Shown here one piece after another: positions 17,649 to 25,188 of a stretch of DNA of 64,000 bases. Source of the DNA: DASVWZ01 sp963708575. Lineage in GTDB: Bacteria > Acidobacteriota > Terriglobia > Terriglobales > Acidobacteriaceae. The notes under the pieces are model-generated. The model was not told the DNA's origin and did no database searches. It saw only the letters and a list, made by a program, of their open reading frames with translations. Positions within the stretch are counted from its first letter, which is position 1; every line of letters starts with the position of its first letter. A program made the position numbers and the translations under genes. Location of the stretch: the NCBI GenBank assembly GCA_963708575.1, contig CAVPTB010000006.1:186001-250000 (forward strand), written 5' to 3'.

Positions 17649-18260
17649 ATGCGCTATGACTTCCTCATTGAGACGTATGCAACCGAACGTCTAAAAGTAG
17701 TCAGCGTCTGGAGCGAATTTCGCGACGAGGAACTCGTCGTGCGCCCCAGTGCCGGCGATCCGCGTGGACGCAGCGTACTTGAACAAATGGTTCACCAGTG
17801 CGTGAGCGAAGATCTGTGGTTTCGCACCATGCTTTCGATTGAAGTCGGACCAACGCCATTGCCCGTTCCTGAGACTCGAACTGAATTCATCCGGAAGTAT
17901 GCGGACTACAGCGGCAAGCGTCTCGCGCTCCTGCAGGAGAAGGACGAAGGCTGGTTTGAAGGCGAGACCAACTTCTTCGACGTGAAGCGATCCCGAGCAT
18001 GGGTTGTTACCCGAAGACTGAATCACACCTCACATCATCGCGGACAGCAGATGGCCATGCTGCGGATGCTTCGCCACGCTCTGCATAGCAACTATGGACC
18101 CACAGCCGACACCGGCGGTCTGATGCAGAACCACGCACCGACCATTTACTCATATCCGAATCTGGACGCCCTTTTGAAGGCAGAGTCGGCAGGGGGCGCA
18201 AAATCAGCGCTGCCCGGGTTCACTGATCAGCCGGTGACGGAGCGGCCAGACAAGAAGTAA
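17649..18260 (+). CDS. DinB family protein
   Basis: 203 aa from the ATG at 17649, which has a G-rich ribosome site about 8 bases upstream; a GTG at 17628 is also possible. The DinB/YfiT four-helix fold is suggested by the first histidine in 'SVLEQMVHQCVSED' and the later 'LNHTSHHRGQQMAML', which supply the conserved metal-binding histidines. DinB proteins include thiol-dependent transferases and damage-inducible proteins of unknown activity. It stands alone after the dcw cluster. A second DinB protein lies at 45222-45770. Confidence 0.85.
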   Translation: MRYDFLIETYATERLKVVSVWSEFRDEELVVRPSAGDPRGRSVLEQMVHQCVSEDLWFRTMLSIEVGPTPLPVPETRTEFIRKYADYSGKRLALLQEKDEGWFEGETNFFDVKRSRAWVVTRRLNHTSHHRGQQMAMLRMLRHALHSNYGPTADTGGLMQNHAPTIYSYPNLDALLKAESAGGAKSALPGFTDQPVTERPDKK

Positions 18261-18268
18261 GCTCGCAT

Positions 18269-18754
18269 TTAGGACCCGAGCGAGTCGACGGCCAGGGCAT
18301 CCATTCCGTGGGAAGTGAGGGTATGCCCTCGCACGACGATTCCCGGAATTCCGATACGATTCAGGGCATCGCTCAAAACCGTAAAACCGGCGTTCGCCGG
18401 GATCACCAAATAGACCTTGCCGTCTCGATCCGAAATGAAGATCAAGGGGCTGCCCTTCGCACGCAGTATCTGGCGCAGAATGCGTGATCGTACGCATGTT
18501 AAACCTGCCCCAGAAAGCAGTTCGCATCAGTCAATTCGCCAGTCAGCGTGACGGATTTGCCTGGCACGGCCGTTCCCGCGCAGAAGTCGATATTGCCCCC
18601 GCTTAGCCGTGGAACGCGCCGCATCCGAGGTCAGTGCCTGAACTTTCGCATACGGCATATCGTTCATGTTGTTCCGGTCTCCGTACTGGAAGAACCAGAA
18701 CCCCATAACGATAACGTAGGCCATCCACGGATTGGAGCGCTGAAACTGCGCCAT
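18269..18754 (-). pseudogene. Decayed small Cys-containing protein gene (three lesions)
   Basis: Three frames read as one protein. The first reads 'MAQFQRSNPWMAYVIVMGFW' and continues to 'QALTSDAARSTA'. After a shift near 18598 the reading is 'SGGNIDFCAGTAVPGKSV', then 'TLTGELTDANCFLGQV', an in-frame TAA at 18499-18501, then 'HAYDHAFCARYCV'. A second shift near 18455 gives 'AKGSPLIFISDRDGKVYLVI' and the end 'HGMDALAVDSLGS'. The intact form would be an N-terminally anchored protein of about 160 residues with paired cysteines, resembling small exported proteins next to acidobacterial cytochrome/dehydrogenase genes. Its start overlaps the upstream dehydrogenase stop by one base (TGATG), so it was once in that operon. 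Confidence 0.65.
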
Positions 18755-19890
18755 CACTGTCCTGTGTGCACGACTCGCCAAATGGTGTTTGATCCGTCAT
18801 CGCTTATCAACAGTGAACCGTCTTTGGCGACAGTAATTCCCACTGGTCGTCCCCAAACGTGGCCGTTGTCGACAACGAATCCGGTAACGAAGTCTTCGTA
18901 CTCACCGCTGGCACGTCCGGTCTGATGCAGCGGGACACGAATCACTTCGTATCCCGCGCGCACCGAGCGGTTCCACGAACCATGTTCCGCGGCAAAGATG
19001 TCTCCTTGATACTCAGCGGGAAACTGCTTGCCATCGTAGAAAAGGAATTGCAGAGATGCATTGTGCGCCTGTAGCAGTACATCGGGAACGATCGCCCTGT
19101 TCTTCAACTCGGGATGCTTCCCCTGATGACGAGGATCTTGATGGTTGCCCATGTACCACCAGGGCCAGCCATAAAATCCGCCATCTTGCACGTGTGTGAT
19201 GTAGTCGGGGACGAGATTATTACCGAGTCCGTCGCGCTCATTTACTGAGCACCACAACTCCCCGGTCTTAGGGCTGACGGCGAGTCCACCACCAGCGTTG
19301 CGAATTCCGTACGCATAAACCCGCATCTCTGATCCGTCGGGATTCATTTCCAAAATGTCGGCGCGATTCTTTTCGTCGGGCGAAGTATCGGGGTCGTCAA
19401 CGTTCGACGCTGATCCGACCGAAACGAACATCTTCTTGCCATCAGGAGCGAATTGAATGTCACGAGTCCAGTGGCCACCTCCATGGGGAAGGTCGGCTAG
19501 GTGTTCGGGCGAACCACTTGCTTTCAAGTCCCCTACCTTGTATGGGAAACGCACAACGGAATCGGTGTTGCCAACGTAAATCCATTGCGGGTTCGGGCCT
19601 GGGGGATAAAAAGCTATCCCATACGGCTGATTCAGCCCGGTTGCGAAGACCTCTGTCTGTTCCGCCCTACCATCGGCGGAAATTCCCCGGAACACCTTTA
19701 TGTTGCCAGCGCTACTTTCAGCGAGGAAGATGTCGCCATTCGGAGCAGTCCGCAACAGGCGAGGATTCTCCAATCCGGTTGCGAATTGCTCGACCTTAAA
19801 TCCCGGCAGAGTCTTCGGCCAGGCATTCTTCGGACGCTGCACCAGGTCCGGGCCATTTTCCGCCGACTTGGTGACATAAGGCGCCGGCAA
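18754..19890 (-). CDS. PQQ-dependent sugar dehydrogenase (L-sorbosone dehydrogenase-like), possibly 5'-disrupted
   Basis: 378 aa from a TTG at 19890. The beta-propeller carries 'GLENPRLLRTAPNGDIFLAE', 'GLNQPYGIAFYP', 'HWTRDIQFAPDGKKMFVSVG', 'YAYGIRNAGGGLAVSP', 'FAAEHGSWNRSVRAGYEV' and 'GRPVGITVAKDGSLLISDDG', typical of soluble glucose/sorbosone dehydrogenases. These oxidise sugars in the periplasm and pass electrons to cytochrome c. The frame stays open upstream to about 20025 ('ASTQASAAPEAAVPTKT', then 'NAPPPQPPFTDFRYEEPG') with no start codon and no signal peptide. The real beginning may lie in the adjacent cytochrome gene, joined by a frameshift. Confidence 0.75.
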   Translation of the reverse strand: MPAPYVTKSAENGPDLVQRPKNAWPKTLPGFKVEQFATGLENPRLLRTAPNGDIFLAESSAGNIKVFRGISADGRAEQTEVFATGLNQPYGIAFYPPGPNPQWIYVGNTDSVVRFPYKVGDLKASGSPEHLADLPHGGGHWTRDIQFAPDGKKMFVSVGSASNVDDPDTSPDEKNRADILEMNPDGSEMRVYAYGIRNAGGGLAVSPKTGELWCSVNERDGLGNNLVPDYITHVQDGGFYGWPWWYMGNHQDPRHQGKHPELKNRAIVPDVLLQAHNASLQFLFYDGKQFPAEYQGDIFAAEHGSWNRSVRAGYEVIRVPLHQTGRASGEYEDFVTGFVVDNGHVWGRPVGITVAKDGSLLISDDGSNTIWRVVHTGQ

Positions 19891-20026
19891 ATCCTTGACC
19901 GTGATCTTTCGGACTTTGCCCGGTTCTTCGTATCTGAAGTCGGTGAATGGCGGTTGGGGAGGCGGAGCGTTGGTCTTGGTGGGAACTGCGGCCTCAGGCG
20001 CTGCGCTGGCTTGAGTTGAGGCGTGC

Positions 20027-20419
20027 CTATCTATTCAACGACTCCACATAGGAAACCAGCTGCCAACGTTGTTGCTCTGGCAAACTCGCCCACGACGGCA
20101 TACCATTCGCGACGCTTCCCTGGGTGATGAACCAGAATACTTCGCCGTCCGGAGCCGATTGAACCGGGCCGCGTGCCAACGACGGTACATTGCCCTGGCC
20201 GGCTCCGTTCGGGCCGTGGCAAGACGCGCATTTGCTGACGTAAAGGTCAGCGCCGGCGGCAACGGCCTTACTCTGCCCGGCGATAGGATTTCTCAGTTGA
20301 TCGGCTGAAGCTGGCGCGTAGTGGAAACGCACTTTCTGCGCGACAAGAATTCCCGTGAATAAAACGAACGAAACTAAAAAAACTGGAATAAGAAGACGTA
20401 AGTGTTTATCGAAATTCAA
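20027..20419 (-). CDS. Membrane-anchored c-type cytochrome
   Basis: 130 aa from a TTG at 20419 with GGAGGAAGG upstream; an in-frame TTG at 20470 lacks such a site. An N-terminal membrane anchor ('LLIPVFLVSFVLFTGILV') leads to a single haem domain with CxxCH ('SKCASCHGPNGAGQG') and the distal Met in 'SVANGMPSWA'. It ends 'QQRWQLVSYVESLNR'. It would take electrons from the dehydrogenase encoded just downstream. Its stop TAG falls where the dehydrogenase frame begins without a start, so the two may originally have been one fused protein. Confidence 0.8.
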   Translation of the reverse strand: MNFDKHLRLLIPVFLVSFVLFTGILVAQKVRFHYAPASADQLRNPIAGQSKAVAAGADLYVSKCASCHGPNGAGQGNVPSLARGPVQSAPDGEVFWFITQGSVANGMPSWASLPEQQRWQLVSYVESLNR

Positions 20420-20615
20420 TGCCTTCCTCCGGTCGAGATCGTGCCGAGTCCGGATCGGCCCCGAGATCAAGAGAGACCGTGACCGTCTGGATTCGCTATC
20501 TTCCTGTAGATGACGGCACCGGGCATGTGGATCGAAGCAAACGTGAAAATTGCAAGTTGCGGCTCATTCTGAGACCTTAGGTCGGCGAAAATTGGCAGGA
20601 CGTGGATGCAAATGA

Positions 20616-20646
20616 AACCGCGCCCCGTTGCAATATGGGCGCGGTT
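20616..20646 (-). terminator. Terminator after the kelch-like gene
   Basis: A 10-bp stem AACCGCGCCC / GGGCGCGGTT is followed on the minus strand by CATTTGC. It lies about 24 bases beyond the stop of the kelch-like gene. Confidence 0.6.
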
Positions 20647-20669
20647 AGCAAAGCTGAAGGGATGCCTTT

Positions 20670-22112
20670 TTAGTCGACGGTGATGGTGACCGCCTTCGAC
20701 GGGATTCCGTTGGCTACGACCACCAGCGAGCTTGCGCCAGTCTCGATCCCCGCCGGGACATCGAAGGTGGTGGAAACTGTTGCTTTGCCCGTGGCTACTC
20801 CCATGGTGCTGTGGTCGTGTGTCTTGGCATAGACAACGTGACCAGTGTTCTTGTTGGTGATTCGTACCAAGGGGTAGTTTGTTGCCGTCTGGTCTTCGTC
20901 ACCGAATGCGGCAGCCTGAGACAATCCATTGAACTGAGTTCCAGAAATTTTGTAGCTTGAGCCGTGAGTCACCGACTTCGGATAAGAGCTTATCGTCGGG
21001 GCCCACGACTTCTGATAGGTGCCCTTGGGAATGTAAACCTCCACAGTGTTACCGAGAACGATCACCTGTCCAGTGGGCAGCACCAGCATCGGCACCACGT
21101 CGGAGACTGGATCGGTTGTCAGCTTCTTCCCGTCAAAGTCGTAGAGTCTTCCGGAACTGCCGAGTACCATCGCGTTTCCGTTGGGAAGCAATACGGCGAA
21201 AGAGTCTCCGGCGCTGTCGCCGTTGGGAAAATCCGGACCTACGACCCACTTGCCGGGATCGGTCGGTTTCTTGCCTGGATGATAAATCGCCGTGTGTCCC
21301 GCACCGCCGTTTGCGTCTGAGCCGGTTGCAAAAACAGTTCCGTTGGGGAGCAGAATCCCCGGGCCAACCTCTCCCGGAGGCGCGTAGCATCCGCCACCGT
21401 AGGGAATGCAACCTCCCTGGTAAGGTGAGTGCAAATCGACAATCGTGCTGCCGCCTGTTACCCACTCCTGCTGCGACTGGATGTACTTTTCGGAGTGAGG
21501 TGCAGCCTTCACGTCAAAAGTCAGGACTGAGCCATCGGGCATCAGCGTCCAGCCCTCTTCCGCGTTGAAATCCTTTTTTCCGGTGGAGGCAACTTCGGTC
21601 CACTGCAGGGTCTTTGGATCCAAGGTTGCCATTTTCTTATCGAGCTTCCGTCCAACGAGGAATTTTCCGTCGGGCAGCACGACTGCGGGAGAGTCGCCGA
21701 TGTAGCCCCAGCCTTTCGGATGCCCAAGTGCCTTCCATTTTTCGGTTTTCGGATCGTAGATCGCCGCCAGGTTAGTGAGCGCGAAGTTACCGTTGTTATA
21801 TTCGCCGCCGACCATCACGAGGCGCCCGTCCGCCAAAACCGCCGAGGCGTAGGCGTCTGGGACGTAGCCGGACGGCAGGCTTCCCACCTGCTACCATGTT
21901 CCATTGACATAGCTGCCTTTATTGTCGGGCGTGAGCTTCCACCAGTCGGATTCGTTGTTCCCTTGGAACACTACCGTGCCATCGGTCATGAGGAAGCCCA
22001 TGCCGGCACCGTCGGGGGGCTGGTTAACCAACTGTTGCAGCTTTTGTGCGAACGCTGCTGAGGAAACAACAAGCAAAAGCAGAGCTATAGCTATCGAGAA
22101 TCTGTATCTCAA
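20670..22112 (-). pseudogene. Secreted kelch-like / galactose-oxidase-type propeller protein with in-frame amber codon
   Basis: The reading frame is continuous from a signal peptide ('MRYRFSIAIALLLLVVSSAAFAQ', TTG at 22112 with AGGTGA upstream) to 20670 except for one TAG at 21891-21893 between 'SYVNGTW' and 'QVGSLPSGYVPDAYAS'. The two halves are in the same phase. The protein has repeated kelch-like blades ('ASAVLADGRLVMVGGEYNNG', 'AAIYDPKTEKWKALG', 'GILLPNGTVFATGSDANGG') and a C-terminal Ig-like/IPT domain. Function unknown, likely extracellular. Either a recent nonsense mutation, a sequencing error or stop readthrough explains the TAG. Confidence 0.7.
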
Positions 22113-22354
22113 GAAGATCACCTTTTTCTTTGGGGTTTGATCCGATCTCAACCGTGTGGCGCCACCGAAGTCCCCACAACCACTCCGGTTTAGCCGCCAC
22201 GACTATAAAGACGCCGCGAGCGTCCAGAATCCTAACAAAGGTCGGTCAGAATACCAACGGAGACGAAAGTATGGAGGGTGATGGCGATCACGGATTCCCG
22301 GCTTGCTTCGACCGATAATCCGTGGCATGAGTCGCACTAGCGGAGGTGAAATCC

Positions 22355-22603
22355 ATGCAGCCCCATTGGGTAAACCAATGCGAGCGGCTTCCAGATTATG
22401 GCAAGAGTGTCTACGTGCTCGTCATCCAGAGGCATGCCAATAGCTACGACGTTGGGTATGCGAAAGCCACACTGTCCACAACCGGATGGTATTTCACAAC
22501 GAAACCGCTATATCCGGAAATTGTGGCATGGCTCGAACCCAGCGATCAGAGAATGTCAGAACACGAACTGGCTCATATTCCAAAAGACAGAATCAGATTT
22601 TGA
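22355..22603 (+). CDS. Small DUF551-like protein
   Basis: 82 aa from the ATG at 22355, which has a perfect GGAGG 8 bases upstream; a GTG at 22346 lies inside that ribosome site. The pattern 'PHWVNQCERLPDYGKSVYVLV' followed by 'GYAKATLSTTGWYF' and 'IVAWLEPSDQ' recalls DUF551-type proteins, which start with a W...RLP..G..VLV segment and end with a W-L/M-P motif. The family is often phage-linked and has no known function. The match is by eye and short. Confidence 0.6.
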   Translation: MQPHWVNQCERLPDYGKSVYVLVIQRHANSYDVGYAKATLSTTGWYFTTKPLYPEIVAWLEPSDQRMSEHELAHIPKDRIRF

Positions 22604-22649
22604 GTGGAAGAAGAACTACGATGGTCCCGAACTGCCTTCGGAGTGAATC

Positions 22650-22725
22650 TGGAGCCGACGAGCGGACTTGAACCGCTGACCTGCCGATTACGAATCGGCT
22701 GCTCTACCAACTGAGCTACGTCGGC
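22650..22725 (-). tRNA. tRNA-Thr (anticodon CGU)
   Basis: The minus strand gives a 7-bp acceptor stem GCCGACG / CGTCGGC, a D-arm with AGCTCAGTTGGTAGAGC, an anticodon stem GCCGA / TCGGC around loop TTCGTAA, and a T-arm AGCGG-TTCAAGT-CCGCT. The anticodon CGT reads ACG, threonine. The 3' CCA is encoded (22650-22652). Confidence 0.95.
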
Positions 22726-22805
22726 CTGTTCAGATTCTAAACGGGTGCGACGGACGCGTAAAGAGACGCCGCTCCTAACGTAAGTTGGAGGCCCGACTCG
22801 CACGC

Positions 22806-22976
22806 CTACCGAAACATCGCCGGCAGGGCTACGAAGAGGAGAACTCCGAGGATTGCCGCACCGACAACGATTGCGATGAAGAGTAAAATCGCGGTGCGGC
22901 GTTCAGTTTCCGGACTAGGAGGCGTGATCCCCGCAAAATAGACAAAGCCTCTCAGCAAATAGATGAGCAATCGCAT
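22806..22976 (-). CDS. Small membrane protein (56 aa)
   Basis: The 56-codon frame reads 'MRLLIYLLRGFVYFAGITPP', then 'SPETERRTAILLFIAIVVGA', and ends 'ALPAMFR'. Residues about 28-51 form one strong hydrophobic segment after a charged stretch. A GGGAGAGG ribosome site lies 6 bases before the ATG. No family was recognised. It sits between tRNA-Thr and the zinc-ribbon membrane protein gene. Confidence 0.6.
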   Translation of the reverse strand: MRLLIYLLRGFVYFAGITPPSPETERRTAILLFIAIVVGAAILGVLLFVALPAMFR

Positions 22977-23122
22977 CTCGAGCCTCTCCCATGATCCTTG
23001 CTTAAAAAAGCTGCGGGATCAAGGCCGCGAGGTTTAAGCACGGGAGTCGATGGCTACTTAGATAAAGACTAGATCAAAACGCGGCACATCCTGTCCGTCG
23101 TAGCATTTGTGAAATCCGGATC

Positions 23123-23623
23123 TCACGCCGCCGCTCCCTGCGTGTGTTCCCGATAGTCTGCTTCGGCGTCCGACGGCAACAAGACCCAAAGGGTGTAGAT
23201 TCCCAGCGCAGTGCCAAACGGAACGTTGAACAGTGCCAAAAATGCCATCACAATAGTGATGACACGTGCCCACGGCTCGCGCTGCAAGAGTCCCCATCCG
23301 ACCGCCACGCCTGCTGCGGCCTTCACCAACACTACCCAACCGATCAGCAAAAAGAAGGGATGCAGCCATCCGCTCGAAAAATGTTGTCCGCTATTTGCGG
23401 GCAAATGCAGAAACAGAGTGTTCGCCAGAATGAACAGCACCACGGCTCCCACGGCATTGAATGCCGCGAACGCCAGCCATAAAATTCCCAGCAGACGTAT
23501 ATGTTCCTTTACCCGGCTACGTCGCGGATATCCGATCGTGGCTGCGCTTCCGAACTCTTTTCCACACCGCGAACAAAATCGCTGATCCGCCTGAATCGTC
23601 GTTCCACATCGATCACAGAACAT
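23123..23623 (-). CDS. Zinc-ribbon membrane protein
   Basis: 166 aa. The N-terminus is a zinc ribbon with two CxxC pairs ('MFCDRCGTTIQADQRFCSRCGKEFG'), followed by three to four membrane segments from about residue 43 to 150 ('LLGILWLAFAAFNAVGAVVLFILA', 'FFLLIGWVVLVKAAAGVAVGWGLL', 'VITIVMAFLALFNVPFGTALGIYTLWVLL'). Such proteins are common in Acidobacteriota and have no fixed function. It is separated from the upstream DUF6599-like gene by a bidirectional terminator. Confidence 0.8.
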   Translation of the reverse strand: MFCDRCGTTIQADQRFCSRCGKEFGSAATIGYPRRSRVKEHIRLLGILWLAFAAFNAVGAVVLFILANTLFLHLPANSGQHFSSGWLHPFFLLIGWVVLVKAAAGVAVGWGLLQREPWARVITIVMAFLALFNVPFGTALGIYTLWVLLPSDAEADYREHTQGAAA

Positions 23624-23697
23624 AACGCCTCCCTACATATATACGCCCCAAGCCTACTTTTCGTTCCAGATCGGCCGGCGAAATCTAAGGCAAAACG

Positions 23698-23729
23698 AAA
23701 AGGCCACCCGGCAACGTGGGTGGCCTTTT
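23698..23729. terminator. Bidirectional rho-independent terminator
   Basis: A perfect 12-bp stem AAAAGGCCACCC / GGGTGGCCTTTT with an 8-base loop is flanked by T-rich sequence on both strands. It ends the minus-strand transcript from the DUF6599-like gene and insulates the zinc-ribbon gene. Confidence 0.8.
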
Positions 23730-23916
23730 CTTTCAAGGGAGAATAGTTCCAACGGAGGTGAAACCGTCAAAACTTTCTGGCGAAATCTTATGAGCCGCCG
23801 AGGGGGGTGTCAAGAATTTTTTGGGAAATAAATACCTTTATTTTCAATGAGTTGTGAAGATAGTGAATACACCTGTGCACCGCTCCGTTTTGAGACAAAA
23901 CCGCCTGTGCGTCCTC

Positions 23917-25067
23917 TTAAACCGTTTTAATTGATGAATTTACATCCTGCTCGGCAGCAAGAGGAGCGTTTTCCATGAGGTGGAGGGAGATGAAACTCAC
24001 CTCTTCGGTCTTGCCATACATCATCTCGGGCAAAACCTTGGAAACCAGGAAACGAAGGCCTCCGAATGCAACTCCTGCCACCAGTCGCTAGCCCTATGAT
24101 AATTCCGCACAGGTAAAAAGCATTGATGATCAGAACACCGATGTTATCGCGCTTGGTGAAGTGAGTATTCTCATTCCAGGTGACATTGGCGTCGTAGTTG
24201 ACCGACGCAAGCAGCGATTTACCTTCGTCTTGCGAGAGCGGGCCACTCGCGATCACTACCATAGGACCGGTGCGCTTCGCGAAACTTGCTCCCTGGTTCG
24301 ACAATGCCGAGCTACCCTGGATCTTGCGCAGATGATCAGCGGCTATTTGTGGCGTGGGGTAGGAAATCAATGTCAACGCCGCCTCGCCGCCGGAACTGTT
24401 GTAATTTCCAACAACGACTTCGGCGCCTGATCCGAAGTCCACCAAATCCGCCGGCAAAGGCGAACTCACTTTCCTAAGCGTCTCTGGACCCAGCACGTAC
24501 TTTGCTGAATTCTTCACGTAGGACTGCTTCGGCAAATAGGCCGGCAATCCGGGCAGATTCTGTGTGGTCCCAGTGCCTAGCGGAAGGTCACTTACCAGCT
24601 CACGCAACTCCGCGGCAGACATCGCCGAAAGGTTCTGGAAGTTCGCATCGACCAGGAAATTTCCCCGGTAGAACAAGCACCCGCTCGTTGAGCGAAGCTC
24701 CTTGATCGCCGATTTGCTCACTCAGCATCTGCGGCATCTTATAGAACGTGAATGATCCGTAGGCACCGCTTGCGTCGGTGAACCGCGCAGCCTTTATCTT
24801 GAGCTTACGGCCGTCGTCGCGGGTGTAGGTAGCGCTTTCAAAATTATTGAAACCGTATTCTTTAAGAACACTGGCGTTGACGGGATCGGCGACTTGCGGA
24901 TCGCTACTCTTCTGGATTACCCCTGAAAGCTGCCAGCCGCCAAACTCCTTGGGAAGGATTTTGGCTGTGGCGTTGGAATCTTGTGACGCAGGCTTATCCG
25001 CCGCCATAACAACGGAGGCGAACAGCAGCAATGCGGCGAAAACCGGCAAAAATCTTGAACGCTTCAT
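23917..25067 (-). pseudogene. DUF6599-like exported protein gene broken by two frameshifts
   Basis: The first frame (25067 to about 24670) has a signal peptide and 'LPKEFGGWQLSGVIQKSS', 'VLKEYGFNNFESATYTRDDG', 'GSFTFYKMPQM' and 'GASLNERVLV'. After a one-base shift near 24665 the second frame continues 'YRGNFLVDANFQNLSAMSAA' to 'DNIGVLIINAFYLCGIIIGLA'. A second shift near 24085 restores 'LVAGVAFGGLRFLVSKVLPE', then 'EVSFISLHL', ending at 23917. The intact protein of about 380 aa would be a DUF6599-type exported protein with a C-terminal membrane segment. Both lesions look like single-base insertions. Confidence 0.7.
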
Positions 25068-25188
25068 GGAAGGCAAAAGAAACAGGGCGATAATGCCATC
25101 CCTATTTCTTTAGACTACCGGGGAGCGCAGAAAGTTTCCAGCGGGCGGCTGTGCGGAGAGTTCCACGTGAGCCGCCGCTGGATTCCAG

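Noticed and set aside
18527..18781. 84-codon minus-strand frame as a separate gene
   Set aside because: Its first two-thirds belong to the decayed gene at 18269-18754; the last third is a frameshift product.
22573..22803. 76-codon minus-strand frame across tRNA-Thr
   Set aside because: It reads through the tRNA gene ('VAQLVEQPIRNRQVSGSSPL' is the translated tRNA), a common false gene call.
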